A DNA stretch of 64,000 nucleotides from Ignavibacteria bacterium. GTDB taxonomy: Bacteria > Bacteroidota > Ignavibacteria > Ignavibacteriales > Ignavibacteriaceae. Positions 46,627 to 56,484 of this stretch are shown here, in pieces (the first letter of the stretch is position 1; the number at the start of each line of letters is the position of its first letter). The DNA is taken from contig JAUXVN010000090.1 in NCBI GenBank assembly GCA_030684555.1, positions 56,162 through 120,161 of the forward strand, written 5' to 3'. A program made the translations under genes and the position numbers. The notes beneath the pieces were generated by a model, which had not been told where the DNA came from, searched no databases, and saw only the letters and a list, made by a program, of their open reading frames with translations.

Positions 46627-49215
46627 TTAATTTAAATATTTTCCGACAATCTGTTCAAATTGTTTAAGTGCGTCGCTGATTTTAGAAACATCTTTTGCTC
46701 CGGCAGTTGCAAGATGAGCTTTACCGCCACCGCCACCGCCAAGAAGTTTAGCAACGTCTCCAACTATTTTTCCTGCACTAATATTTTTTTCTTTTATTAA
46801 ATTATCCGAGACGACACAAACTAATCCAACTTTTCCATCAATTTCGGAAGCGAGAAGTCCTACTCCTGTTTTTATTTTATTTCTAAGTTCATCTCCAAAT
46901 GATTTTAATTCATCCATATTGGAAACATTAACTCTTCCGCTATATAATAAAACATTATTTAGTTGAACCGGATTTTCGAGTACTTTAGGAAGTTGTGAAA
47001 GATTTTCCTTCAACTTAAAATCAGAAATTTCTCTCTCGAGTTTTTTCTTTGTTTCGGTTAATTCATTAATTTTTTCTTCAGAGTGGTGAAGTTTTATAAA
47101 CTGCTCTTGAATAAATCTTTCAACGCCTGCGCCTGTTACAGCCTCAATTCTTCTTACTCCGCTTGATATCGATGTTTCGGAAATGATTTTAAACAATCCA
47201 ATTTCCGAAGAATTTTTAACGTGAGTACCGCCGCAAAACTCCATACTGAAATCGCCGAACTGAACTACATTTACAAAATCGCCATACTTATCACCGAAAA
47301 ACATTAAAGCTCCCATTTTTTTAGCTTGTTCAAAAGGAAAGGAACGATGATGTTCTAATGTAATATTTTTTCTTAACTGATAATTCACTAAAGCTTCTAT
47401 TTCAACAAGTTCTTCGTGAGATAATTTTGCGAAATGCGAGAAATCAAAACGTAAATGATCGGGACCTACATAAGAACCGGCTTGTTGAACATGTGTCCCC
47501 AATACTTTACGAAGTGCTGAATGCATAAAATGTGTTGCAGAATGATTACGCATAATATCGCGTCTTCTTTCTTCATCAACAGAAGCAAGAACATCCATTC
47601 CAATATCAAGCAAAACATCTTTATGATTGTCAACCATGTGAACTGTTCTGTTATTAACTTTTGTAACATCAAGAACTTGAAGTGATTGTTCACCTATAAT
47701 AAGTTTGCCATGATCATCAATTTGTCCACCGGCTTCTACATAAAATGGAGTTTGGTCTAAAACGAGTAAGCCCGTTTCCTTCTCTTTTTTGAGTCCGACA
47801 ATTTTTGATTTTGATTCGAATGAATCGTACCCCATAAAAATTGAAGTGTGATTATCATTCAAAACAAAATCATCAAGATTATTTATCGCAAATTGAACAG
47901 ATGCAAACTTATCTTTTGTTGCATGACGCGATTGCTCTTTTTGCTGATCCATTAATTCATTAAAGCGAATTTCATCAACAGTAAAATCTATTTCACGTGC
48001 CATTACATTTGTTAAATCAACAGGAAAACCGAATGTATCATACAGTTTGAATGCATCTTCACCGCTGATTTGATTAAGCTTTTTTGATTTTAAATCAGAC
48101 ACAATTTTGTCAAATAATTCAATACCTCTATCAAGAGTTTTATTGAAACTCTCTTCTTCAGCTTTAATTATTTTTTTAACATAATTTTGCTTTTCGATAA
48201 TCTCCGGGAACACAGATCCCATCGTTTCAACAAGTATATCAACTAATGAAAAAAGAAAAGGTTCACGCAAATTCAGTTTACGTCCATAACGGGAAGCCCT
48301 GCGAAGAATTCTTCTTAAAACATAACCGCGTCCGTCATTACTTGGAACTGCTCCATCAGCAATTGCAAAAGTTAAGGTGCGAATGTGATCTGCAATTACG
48401 CGCATTGGAATTTTATCTTCTTCGTTTTCATATTTAACACCGGATATCTCCACCATTTTATTAATCAAAGGCATAAAAACATCGGTATCATAATTTGAAT
48501 TTTTACCTTGAAGTACCGCACAGACACGTTCAAAGCCCATTCCCGTGTCGACATGTTTCGCGGGGAGTTCATGAAGTTTTCCATTTTCATCCCGGTTGTA
48601 TTGGATGAAAACGAGATTCCATATTTCAATACATTCAGGTGTTCCGGCATTTACATATTTTGGATTTTCTAAATCATCAGTAAGATTAATATGTATTTCC
48701 GAGCAAGGACCGCAAGGACCTGTTTCACCCATTTCCCAAAAATTATCTTTTTCATCAAACTTAATAATATGATTCGGATTGATATCAGTTTTTGTTTTCC
48801 ACAGTTCAAATGCTTCCTCATCAGTACGATAAACCGTTGCCCATAATCTTTCTTTAGGAAGTTTCCAGACTTCAGTTAATAATTCCCATGCCCATTCGAT
48901 TGCCTCTGCTTTGTAATAATCACCGAATGACCAATTACCAAGCATCTCAAAGAGTGTATGATGATATGTATCGTAACCAACTTCTTCAAGATCATTATGC
49001 TTACCGCTTACGCGAATACACTTTTGCGTATCAGCGGCACGTTTATATTCACGCGTTCCGGTTCCAAGGAAAACATCTTTGAATTGGTTCATTCCGGCAT
49101 TTGTAAAAAGTAGGGTTGGGTCGTCATAAGGTACAACCGGAGCACTTGGAACAATTTTGTGTCCTTTATCTTTAAAAAAATCTAAAAACTGTTGTCTGAT
49201 TTCTTGTGAAGTCAT
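46627..49215 (-). CDS. alaS: Alanyl-tRNA synthetase
   Basis: The 862 residues are full length: class II catalytic core (FTNAGMNQFKDVFLGT, DTYHHTLFEMLGNWSFGDYYK, GPCGPCSEIH), editing domain with the zinc/aminoacyl site (HSATHFMHSALRKVLG, CGGTHVKNSSEIG), and a C-terminal Gly-rich C-Ala part (LGGGGGGKAHLATAGAK). All signature residues are present. A possible -7 box TATTTTTG lies at 49255-49248 on the minus strand, but without a well-placed TTG. Confidence 0.96.
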   Translation of the reverse strand: MTSQEIRQQFLDFFKDKGHKIVPSAPVVPYDDPTLLFTNAGMNQFKDVFLGTGTREYKRAADTQKCIRVSGKHNDLEEVGYDTYHHTLFEMLGNWSFGDYYKAEAIEWAWELLTEVWKLPKERLWATVYRTDEEAFELWKTKTDINPNHIIKFDEKDNFWEMGETGPCGPCSEIHINLTDDLENPKYVNAGTPECIEIWNLVFIQYNRDENGKLHELPAKHVDTGMGFERVCAVLQGKNSNYDTDVFMPLINKMVEISGVKYENEEDKIPMRVIADHIRTLTFAIADGAVPSNDGRGYVLRRILRRASRYGRKLNLREPFLFSLVDILVETMGSVFPEIIEKQNYVKKIIKAEEESFNKTLDRGIELFDKIVSDLKSKKLNQISGEDAFKLYDTFGFPVDLTNVMAREIDFTVDEIRFNELMDQQKEQSRHATKDKFASVQFAINNLDDFVLNDNHTSIFMGYDSFESKSKIVGLKKEKETGLLVLDQTPFYVEAGGQIDDHGKLIIGEQSLQVLDVTKVNNRTVHMVDNHKDVLLDIGMDVLASVDEERRRDIMRNHSATHFMHSALRKVLGTHVQQAGSYVGPDHLRFDFSHFAKLSHEELVEIEALVNYQLRKNITLEHHRSFPFEQAKKMGALMFFGDKYGDFVNVVQFGDFSMEFCGGTHVKNSSEIGLFKIISETSISSGVRRIEAVTGAGVERFIQEQFIKLHHSEEKINELTETKKKLEREISDFKLKENLSQLPKVLENPVQLNNVLLYSGRVNVSNMDELKSFGDELRNKIKTGVGLLASEIDGKVGLVCVVSDNLIKEKNISAGKIVGDVAKLLGGGGGGKAHLATAGAKDVSKISDALKQFEQIVGKYLN

Positions 49216-49266
49216 TCTATTCCTGAATTAGTTGAATTCTATTTTTGCAAAAATATTAATTTTATT

Positions 49267-49710
49267 TTACTCTTCATTATCAAGTGTAAAATCTTTTTCT
49301 ATAGAGACAGTCTGTTTGCTGTGCTCGTCTTTAAGATTAAGAATCATTTTATACAACCCGACTGAAAATGTGGTGTCCAATTCAAACTGGGCTTCAATTT
49401 TAAGATCAGTGAATTTTTCGCCCTGACTTTTTTCTTCAATGCCATTGGCAATGTTCTGAATTTTAGACCCATCCGGCTTAACAAGATCAATCATAAAACT
49501 AACTTTTGCGGAATAAGTTCCGTTTTCTTCAGGCTGAATAAATCCCTTTACAAATGTTGTCGGATTAATTTCCCAACCGTCACCTAAATCGTAAACACCA
49601 ACTTCGGGATTAAACGCTTCAATTTTAATAAGTTCTTCTTTTTCGCCGCAGCTAATAAGAATAAACATTAAAGCAAAGCCGAGGATTGTGGAAAACAAAA
49701 TCTTTTTCAT
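49267..49710 (-). CDS. Small lipoprotein of unknown function
   Basis: From the ATG at 49710 (preceded by GAGAGGGATGATT) the ~147 residues start MKKILFSTILGFALMFILISC. This is a lipobox with Cys near residue 21, followed by GEKEELIKIEAF and beta-rich segments. I do not recognise a family. A frame from 49725 would add five residues ahead of the signal. It lies between serC and alaS on the minus strand. Confidence 0.7.
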   Translation of the reverse strand: MKKILFSTILGFALMFILISCGEKEELIKIEAFNPEVGVYDLGDGWEINPTTFVKGFIQPEENGTYSAKVSFMIDLVKPDGSKIQNIANGIEEKSQGEKFTDLKIEAQFELDTTFSVGLYKMILNLKDEHSKQTVSIEKDFTLDNEE

Positions 49711-49740
49711 AATCATCCCTCTCAATAATTTGATATAAAA

Positions 49741-49774
49741 AAGCGTCTACCGAAAAAGTATTCGAAAGACGCTT
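49741..49774 (-). terminator. Terminator of serC
   Basis: AAGCGTCT (49741-49748) and AGACGCTT (49767-49774) form an 8-bp stem with an 18-nt loop, followed on the minus strand by a T-run. It sits 19 nt after the serC stop. Confidence 0.75.
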
Positions 49775-49792
49775 AGCAATTTAAAATAAATT

Positions 49793-50881
49793 TTATTGAT
49801 TATTAGCTTTAAATTCATTCATAAATTCAACTAATGCTTCAACTCCTTTTTTAGGGAAAGCATTATAAATTGAAGCTCGAATTCCGCCAACAGAACGATG
49901 TCCTTTTAATCCATCGAAACCTTTTTTCTTCGCTTCATCAATAAATTTCTTTTCTAACTCTTCGTTAGGAAGTCTGTAAGTAACATTCATTAAAGAACGG
50001 TCTTCAACTGCTGTTGTACCGCGATAATAGCCGTTACTTGAATCAATAGCATTATAAAGAATTCCGGCTTTTTCAACATTTCGTTTATACATCTCATCCA
50101 AACCGCCCATATTTAACAGCCACTTAAAGACTAATCCGGACATATAAATTCCAAAGGTTGTCGGTGTATTATACATTGAATCATTCTCAACATGAATTTT
50201 ATAATTCATATAAGTATGAAGAGTATCTGAGGAACGTTCCAACAAATCTTTACGAATTATTACAACCGTTACACCGGCAGGTCCAATATTTTTTTGTGCA
50301 CCGGCATAAATCAACGCATATTTTTTAATATCTAATTTTTTATGAAGAAAATCGGAAGAGGCATCACAAACCAATGGAACATTTCCAACTTCAGGTTCAT
50401 TTCGCCATTGTGTACCGTAGATAGTATTGTTTGAAGTAAAGTGAACGTATGATGCTTCACTGTCTAGATTTAATTCTGATTGTTTAGGAATGCGTACAAA
50501 ATTTTCTGATTCTGTTGAAGCAGCAACATTTACGGCGCCTACACGTTTTGCTTCTTTAGCTGCTTTTTTTGCCCATGAGCCGGTATGAATATAATCAGCT
50601 TTATTTGCCGGAGGCATTAAGTTCATCGGGACCATAGAAAATTGTAGAGTCGCTCCTCCTTGTAAAAATAGGACTGCGTATTCATCTGTAATATCGAGCA
50701 ATTTTCTTAAATCGGCTTCAGCTTCTTTAATTATTCCATCAAATATTTTTCCGCGGTGACTCATTTCCATAACACTCATTCCGCTTCCTTTGTAGGAGTA
50801 AAGATCTTTTTGAGCCTCAAGCAGTACTTCTTCAGGCAGAATTGCAGGACCTGCACTGAAATTAAAAATTCTATTTTCCAT
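49793..50881 (-). CDS. serC: Phosphoserine aminotransferase
   Basis: SerC is the PLP-dependent enzyme of serine (and pyridoxine) synthesis. The ~362 residues start MENRIFNFSAGPAILPEEVL at 50881, with GAAGGAAAACGAT before the ATG. A TTG-initiated frame from 50896 overlaps that ribosome site and is rejected. Signatures: SVMEMSHRG, LFLQGGATLQFSMVPMN, the PLP lysine in AGAQKNIGPAGVT, and HRSVGGIRASIYNAFP. No serA is adjacent. Confidence 0.95.
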   Translation of the reverse strand: MENRIFNFSAGPAILPEEVLLEAQKDLYSYKGSGMSVMEMSHRGKIFDGIIKEAEADLRKLLDITDEYAVLFLQGGATLQFSMVPMNLMPPANKADYIHTGSWAKKAAKEAKRVGAVNVAASTESENFVRIPKQSELNLDSEASYVHFTSNNTIYGTQWRNEPEVGNVPLVCDASSDFLHKKLDIKKYALIYAGAQKNIGPAGVTVVIIRKDLLERSSDTLHTYMNYKIHVENDSMYNTPTTFGIYMSGLVFKWLLNMGGLDEMYKRNVEKAGILYNAIDSSNGYYRGTTAVEDRSLMNVTYRLPNEELEKKFIDEAKKKGFDGLKGHRSVGGIRASIYNAFPKKGVEALVEFMNEFKANNQ

Positions 50882-50991
50882 ATCGTTTTCCTTCAAATTT
50901 AATAATTGTTTTTTCGTAAGAACAAGAAAAAAAATAAAAAATGCTGTTACAATATTAGCTAATCAGTACTGCTTAAACAAGGCTGATAAAC

Positions 50992-53052
50992 TTAGAAAGT
51001 GCTTAAATTAACACTGCTCGACGTAATTTTTAAACGTTGTTTTTGTGAAGTAATAGGAATTGTAAAAATGAATTTACTCCCTTTAGGTTCATTTGGCTCA
51101 ACCCAAATTTTACCACCGAGTTTTTCAACAAATTCTCTGCAAATTATCAATCCGAGACCTGTTCCTTTTTCCCCTTTGGTCCCTAAAGTGGAAGAGAGAT
51201 TTGAAAATGAAAAAAGTTGGGGACGGATTTTTTCATCTATACCGATACCGGAATCAATAATAGTTATTTTTAAGTAGTTCGCTTCAAATGTGCTAATTAT
51301 TTTAATCAATTCATCCTTAGAAGTGTACTTGATAGCGTTACTAATCAAATTTCTCAAAATTGTTTTTAAGATATCAGGGTCTGTTTTAATCAAATCGACG
51401 TCATTAAATTCTTTAATAATTTTCACATTTTTAATTTTTGCCTGCTCTTGAAGAACGGTTAAAAGTTCATCAACCAAATTAGTGAAAGAAATTGATTCAG
51501 ACTTTACGGTAATTCCGCTTGTTTGAGAACGTGCCCACAATAAAAGATTTTCGAGAAGTTGGTAAACGTTTCGACTTGAGATTGCGAGCGCAGAGATAAT
51601 TTGTCCCCGCTCTTCCTCACTAAGTTCTCCTTTTTCTTCATCTAATATTTGAGAATAATTGATAAGTACATGAAACGGATTTTTAAGATCATGAGCTATA
51701 ATGCTGAAGAACTTATCTTTTAGTTGATTTAACTCGGTTAATTTCTTATTAGATTTTTCTTTTGATTTATATAAAACCCCAATCACAATTGCTAATAAAA
51801 TCAATATTACCGTTATCCCAATCCAATATTTCATAAAGGTCTTTTGGATTTCAAGATCACGTTTTATCAGTTCGGTTTCTCTCTCTTTTTTATTTGATAT
51901 ATAAGCATATTCGACTTCCGCAACTACAGTTCGTTTTTCCTGTTTTGCTATTGAATCTTTTTCGTTGTTATACAATTTTAGGTATTTATATGCTTCGTTA
52001 TAGTTTTTTTGAAGTTCATAAAAATCTGCAAAGCTCTTATAAATAATAAGTCTGAATGTTGATGAAGCGTACTTGTTTGTCATATCAAGGGCAGAATCTA
52101 AATACTCTTTCCCTTTTTTAATATTACCGAGACGTGCTTCGAGTAACCCAATTGAACTTGAATTTGTAATTATACCCTCAATCAGATTGAATTTTCTTGA
52201 GATTACTAAAGCATTATATCTTTCAATAAGTGATTTACTATAGTTCTTTGTTTTCTCATAAACGGTTGCTATTCCGTTCAATCCATAAACCAAACTTTTT
52301 TGATCTCCAGTTGCTTCATAATAATTACCAACAATATTATAGATATGTATTGCCTTTTCATACTCACCTAACTCTACATAAACATCTGCAACTCTTCCAC
52401 TCGCTTTAATAGCACCGGCTCTATCACCAATCATCTCGCGTAAACGAACCGACTCTTCAAGATATTCTAATGCTTTTTCATAATTGTTTTGACGAAGGTA
52501 AACAAAACCGATATTGTATGTACAATAAGCTTTACCGGCAGTCTCGTTGTTATCTTCAAATAGTTTTAAGGCTTTATAAATATAACTAAGTGCGAGCGGG
52601 TAATTTCCTTTTAATCTGTAAATGGTTCCAATATTGTTATTCGAATAGGCTTGCTGCTCCCAGTCTCCGGCTGTTTGAGCAATATCCAATGCCTTTGTAC
52701 TTAGCGCAATCGATTTTTCATATTCGCCTTGATCGCGAAAAATAACGCTAAGAAAATTTAGTGATTTTGCACGGTTTGATTTATCATCGATTGATTCTGA
52801 TAAACTTAGGGTTAGTTCGGCTGCTTTAATTGCTTCTTCTTGCAGGATGTTTCTATAGTCCCACGTAAAGTCATTAAGCTTTTTAATTTTTTGCGGTACT
52901 GTTAAATCTTTGATTGAAATAAGAAGAGAATCGAATTTTCCTTGAGAGAATAAAGGAATTGAACTTGTAATTGTTAGTAATAAAACTAATCGTATTAAAA
53001 TTTGTTTTGAAGTTAATATCCTGTTAAAACATGTTTCCAAACCAATCCCCAA
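50992..53052 (-). CDS. TPR sensor histidine kinase
   Basis: The 686 residues have an N-terminal signal/anchor helix (~17-36) and about seven tetratricopeptide repeats at ~75-370 (for example AYSNNNIGTIYRLKGNYPLALSYI). A single membrane helix follows near 405-430 (YWIGITVILILLAIVIGVL), then a HisKA box (IIAHDLKNPFHVLINYSQIL) and a HATPase domain (LRNLISNAIKYTSK, IDSGIGID, GEKGTGLGLIICREFVEKLGG). The TPRs are periplasmic by this topology and would sense a ligand or protein. No response regulator is adjacent, so it is an orphan kinase. The start is uncertain: only TTG codons (53052, or 53040 after a GGGG box) are in frame. Confidence 0.88.
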   Translation of the reverse strand: MGIGLETCFNRILTSKQILIRLVLLLTITSSIPLFSQGKFDSLLISIKDLTVPQKIKKLNDFTWDYRNILQEEAIKAAELTLSLSESIDDKSNRAKSLNFLSVIFRDQGEYEKSIALSTKALDIAQTAGDWEQQAYSNNNIGTIYRLKGNYPLALSYIYKALKLFEDNNETAGKAYCTYNIGFVYLRQNNYEKALEYLEESVRLREMIGDRAGAIKASGRVADVYVELGEYEKAIHIYNIVGNYYEATGDQKSLVYGLNGIATVYEKTKNYSKSLIERYNALVISRKFNLIEGIITNSSSIGLLEARLGNIKKGKEYLDSALDMTNKYASSTFRLIIYKSFADFYELQKNYNEAYKYLKLYNNEKDSIAKQEKRTVVAEVEYAYISNKKERETELIKRDLEIQKTFMKYWIGITVILILLAIVIGVLYKSKEKSNKKLTELNQLKDKFFSIIAHDLKNPFHVLINYSQILDEEKGELSEEERGQIISALAISSRNVYQLLENLLLWARSQTSGITVKSESISFTNLVDELLTVLQEQAKIKNVKIIKEFNDVDLIKTDPDILKTILRNLISNAIKYTSKDELIKIISTFEANYLKITIIDSGIGIDEKIRPQLFSFSNLSSTLGTKGEKGTGLGLIICREFVEKLGGKIWVEPNEPKGSKFIFTIPITSQKQRLKITSSSVNLSTF

Positions 53053-53171
53053 ACTTTATATCTCACTATCAAATCAATTATAGAAGCTATACTCAAATAT
53101 TATGTTAGATAATGTATTAAAAAAATTATTCAGTATCAAATTAGAATCTGTTATCGGATAACAGATCATTA

Positions 53172-54677
53172 ATGATTAATTTAAAGAGTACAAATATAAA
53201 TATCTCATTGAGAAAACGATTGTTAAATTTAGAACCAAATGCTAACCCCCTATCTTTATTGAAAAAATATTTCGGTTATGATTCATTCAGACCCGATCAG
53301 GAAGAAGTAATCAACCGACTAACTATCGAACAAAAACATTCGCTCGTTCTAATGCCAACCGGAAGTGGAAAGTCGTTATGTTATCAAATCCCGGCTTTGA
53401 TGTTTGAGGGAAGAACTATTGTTATTAGTCCGCTTATTGCATTAATGCAGGATCAAGTTGATGCACTGAAGAAGAAAAATATTCCTGCTGAATTTATTAA
53501 CTCCTCATTAACTCCTTCTCAGCGGAGTGAAAGACTTGATAAATTTGCCTCAGGAAAAATTAAGATTCTTTATGTTACCCCCGAAAGATTTCGTAAGCAG
53601 GAATTCATCAACGTAATAAGCAAATTAGATATTGCCTTACTCGCTATTGACGAGGCTCATTGTATTTCTGAGTGGGGACATGATTTTCGCCCTGACTACT
53701 CAAGGATAGCGGAGTTCAGAAAGTTAATCGGAAATCCCCTAACAATTGCACTTACCGCCACTGCATCAATTCATGTACAGAAAGATATAATTAGTAAACT
53801 CGGATTTAATAATGAGGAGATGAAACTTTTTCATCAGGGGATTAATAGACCTAATCTGAGACTTGAAGCAATTGATGTTTTTGACGAAAAAGAAACCGTA
53901 AAGGTTTTGACAAAAATACTAAATGAATATCGTGGTTCGGGAATTATTTATTTTTCACTTATAAAAAAGTTAGAGTATTATTCTCAAATACTTGGAGATA
54001 AAGGTTACAATCATTCTGTATATCACGGAAAACTTACACCCATCCAACGCAAAAAAACACTTCGCAATTTTATTGAAGGAGAAGATAAATTAATTCTTGC
54101 CACAAACGCTTTCGGAATGGGGATAGATAAGGCTGATATTAGGTTTGTAATTCACGTTGAAGTTCCATCTTCAATTGAATCATATTATCAGGAAATCGGA
54201 AGAGCGGGTAGAGATGGTAAAGATTCAATCTGTACACTTCTTTATAATCAAGAAGATCTTTATACGCAGATGGAATTTATTAAATGGGCAAATCCGGATG
54301 CAAATTATTATTCACGCGTTTACGATGTGCTTAGCAATAATATTAATCTTGTAAATTCAATGGGCGTTGATTACCTGCGCGAAGAATTAAGCTACAAAGA
54401 TAAAAATGATTTTAGAATTGAGACTGTTCTTGGTATGCTTGATAGATATGGCGTTACAGAGGGTTCAATCGAAAAACAAAATCTTTCTTTAATAACCGGA
54501 TTACCGGATGAATTAATGGATGAAAACTACCTAAAGGAAAAACTAAAAAACGACAATATGAAATTACTTTCTGTTGTAAACTATTTTAAAACCGAAGAGT
54601 GTAGAAGGGTTTTCATTTCTGAATATTTTGGGTTTACCGATGAACCGCCTTGCGGGAATTGCGATTACTGTAATTGA
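53172..54677 (+). CDS. recQ: Short RecQ-family ATP-dependent DNA helicase
   Basis: A 3'-to-5' DNA helicase. The 501 residues have Walker A (LVLMPTGSGKSLCYQIPAL), DEAH box (LLAIDEAHCISEWGHDFRPDY), motif III (ALTATAS), motif VI (YYQEIGRAGRDGKDS), and the RecQ zinc-binding end (CRRVFISEYFGFTDEPPCGNCDYC). It lacks the winged-helix and HRDC domains, as in the short RecQ of many Bacteroidota. It converges on the J-domain gene with a 2-nt gap. Confidence 0.93.
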   Translation: MINLKSTNINISLRKRLLNLEPNANPLSLLKKYFGYDSFRPDQEEVINRLTIEQKHSLVLMPTGSGKSLCYQIPALMFEGRTIVISPLIALMQDQVDALKKKNIPAEFINSSLTPSQRSERLDKFASGKIKILYVTPERFRKQEFINVISKLDIALLAIDEAHCISEWGHDFRPDYSRIAEFRKLIGNPLTIALTATASIHVQKDIISKLGFNNEEMKLFHQGINRPNLRLEAIDVFDEKETVKVLTKILNEYRGSGIIYFSLIKKLEYYSQILGDKGYNHSVYHGKLTPIQRKKTLRNFIEGEDKLILATNAFGMGIDKADIRFVIHVEVPSSIESYYQEIGRAGRDGKDSICTLLYNQEDLYTQMEFIKWANPDANYYSRVYDVLSNNINLVNSMGVDYLREELSYKDKNDFRIETVLGMLDRYGVTEGSIEKQNLSLITGLPDELMDENYLKEKLKNDNMKLLSVVNYFKTEECRRVFISEYFGFTDEPPCGNCDYCN

Positions 54678-54679
54678 TA

Positions 54680-55705
54680 TTACAGATTGTATTTATGCTT
54701 CATCCATTCATATGCAGCGTTGAGTTGCTTGGTTTTTGTTTCGGCAAGAAGTTTTAATTCTTCCCCTAATTCCGATACTTTATCTGGATGATATTTAGCT
54801 ATCAATTCAAGATATTTCTTTCTTATTTGTGCTCTCGAAACTTTTCCGTTTAAGTCTAATATTTTTCCAAAATAAATTGATTTTTCATTTTCTGAAGCTG
54901 AAGTTGAATCGAATTCTGGTTTAAATTGAGCTTGCTGTCGTTCGAAGCGTTCATAACGTTCATACTTTTCATAACGTTCATAACTCTCGTAATCTTCATG
55001 TCTTTTTTCTTGTCTGGAATTATTCTCTTTCGAATTATAAGTTTTTCTTCGATGAGTTTTATGTCTGTAATAAGAGCCGACAATTTTGTGAACCGACTGA
55101 TACAGATCGGAAGCGCTGTCACCAATGCTTACTAAATAATCTAAAAAGCAGACGTTAATGTTAAACCAATCAGTTGATTTTACAATTTGAGAATTTTCAA
55201 TTAAGATATTTTTCACAAAAGTATTTGTCAAGTTTGAGCGAATCTTCTTTAAGTTCCCCTCTTCGATAACAGGGGTTACAACTTTTAAAAGACAATTTAT
55301 CCAATCATCTTTGTCTGATTGTAAAATTAAAGTTTGGAGAATTATAAATTCGTTAAGAACATATTCAGAAGAGAGTTTCGAAGACAAAATTGGTGAGTAA
55401 CAAATACATTGCAAATGCCCGTAAGTTGTAAATGTAAGCTCATTTAAAGTTTGATCAGAATCTAAATCAAACCATCGTTTGAAGATATTATCTGCGGCTT
55501 GCATTGAGAAACTTGTGCGGAGTTCATAGTTAGATTTAAAACTGTTGCCAAGATAAGATTGAGAAAAGTCAGTAAACCCTGTTTGAACTTTTCCTATTGC
55601 GCCCCATATCTTGCTATAGATTTCGTTATAAATATAAAAAGCATCGTCATACTTACCTTGCTCAAAAAGAGAATCGGCAATAGTTCTTATTTTCCTGACG
55701 TTCAT
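54680..55705 (-). CDS. J-domain protein with C-terminal J domain
   Basis: The 341 residues have a helical N-terminal part of unknown type and a low-complexity tract RHEDYESYERYEKYERYERFER at ~220-245. A C-terminal J domain follows (FGKILDLNGKVSRAQIRKKYLELIAKYHPDKVSELGEE, with the HPD motif). The J domain would stimulate an Hsp70. The N-terminal part may be the client-binding or localisation region. It converges on recQ and stands alone. Confidence 0.8.
   Translation of the reverse strand: MNVRKIRTIADSLFEQGKYDDAFYIYNEIYSKIWGAIGKVQTGFTDFSQSYLGNSFKSNYELRTSFSMQAADNIFKRWFDLDSDQTLNELTFTTYGHLQCICYSPILSSKLSSEYVLNEFIILQTLILQSDKDDWINCLLKVVTPVIEEGNLKKIRSNLTNTFVKNILIENSQIVKSTDWFNINVCFLDYLVSIGDSASDLYQSVHKIVGSYYRHKTHRRKTYNSKENNSRQEKRHEDYESYERYEKYERYERFERQQAQFKPEFDSTSASENEKSIYFGKILDLNGKVSRAQIRKKYLELIAKYHPDKVSELGEELKLLAETKTKQLNAAYEWMKHKYNL
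54938..55000. repeat. Imperfect tandem repeat coding the YERYE tract
   Basis: CGTTCATAA-type units recur (TTCGAAGCGTTCATAACGTT and following), encoding the Tyr/Glu/Arg tract of the J-domain protein. The tract could expand or contract. Confidence 0.6.
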
Positions 55706-55903
55706 TGAATATTCTTAAATTTATAATAACTTAGCGAAGAATAATTTTAAATTGTTATAGAAAGAATAGCATATTTTTTGAACTTTTCATAATGATTATT
55801 GTTTAAGAGATTGAAGGGATTAGTTGATTGATTTTTTTATTGTGATAGTGAAGATTGAAATTGTTCAAGTTATTATTTATTTATATTTATAAGGAAAATC
55901 GTT

Positions 55904-56098
55904 ATGAAGAAGAATGTTGGAACTATTGACAAAGCTGTTCGCATTATTGTTGGACTAGGGTTAATTGGTTATGCTCTCTATAGTGGTGTTTGGTGGGGTT
56001 ATCTCGGAATCATTCCATTATTAACAGCATTTATGGGAACTTGTCCGGCATATATACCTTTTGGTATTTCCACCTGCGAAGTTGACACAAAAAAGTAA
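55904..56098 (+). CDS. DUF2892 (YgaP-like transmembrane) small protein
   Basis: The 64 residues have the DUF2892 pattern: MKKNVGTIDKAVRIIVGLGLIG, then a second helix WWGYLGIIPLLTAFMGTCPAYIPFGISTC. Two membrane helices and the conserved CPAY..FGISTC end are seen. The family matches the membrane tail of some rhodanese proteins, but its function is unknown. Confidence 0.85.
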   Translation: MKKNVGTIDKAVRIIVGLGLIGYALYSGVWWGYLGIIPLLTAFMGTCPAYIPFGISTCEVDTKK

Positions 56099-56114
56099 TA
56101 TAAAAATGCGTTAT

Positions 56115-56146
56115 AAAAGAGGTCATCAATTTTGATAACCTCTTTT
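56115..56146 (+). terminator. Terminator of the DUF2892 gene
   Basis: AAAAGAGGT (56115-56123) and ACCTCTTTT (56138-56146) enclose a second paired layer ATCA/TGAT. A T-run follows. Confidence 0.9.
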
Positions 56147-56484
56147 TTGTTTCTTCACAAATATTAATTAACTCCTCTTTCCATTCCTCAGTTTCCATGT
56201 ACAAAGTGAACACTGTCATTGATACACCAATGATGATTTGCCATTAATAATTAATAGCGATTAACTATTTACTCAAGAAACGCAATTCTCTATTAATAGA
56301 ACTCAATTACCAATATTTACAATTAGTGATAATTGCTAAATAGAAACCTCTCTTTTTTAACAGGATTAACCCTCAAAACAAACAAAAATAATTTGGAATA
56401 GAATTTGTCAAACCCCTTTCACTAAAATTTTTTGGGAACTGTGAAAGTTTCAAAATAACTATTTATCACATGATGGGGAAGTTC
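56147..56484. other. Intergenic region before the multihaem lipoprotein
   Basis: AT-rich and without a credible gene. A perfect ATTAATAATTAAT palindrome near 56244 is noted, as is a short dyad CTTTCAC/GTGAAAG at about 56418/56441 (inverted copies ~17 nt apart) within 65 nt of the start codon. The latter could be an operator, but no regulator is adjacent. Confidence 0.4.

Noticed and set aside
54938..55000. CRISPR-like or minisatellite array
   Set aside because: The repeats are short, in frame, and lie within the J-domain coding sequence. There are no spacers or cas genes.
56031..56219. Minus-strand frame of 62 codons over the DUF2892 3' end
   Set aside because: It overlaps the real gene and its terminator, has no family resemblance, and is best explained as a shadow.
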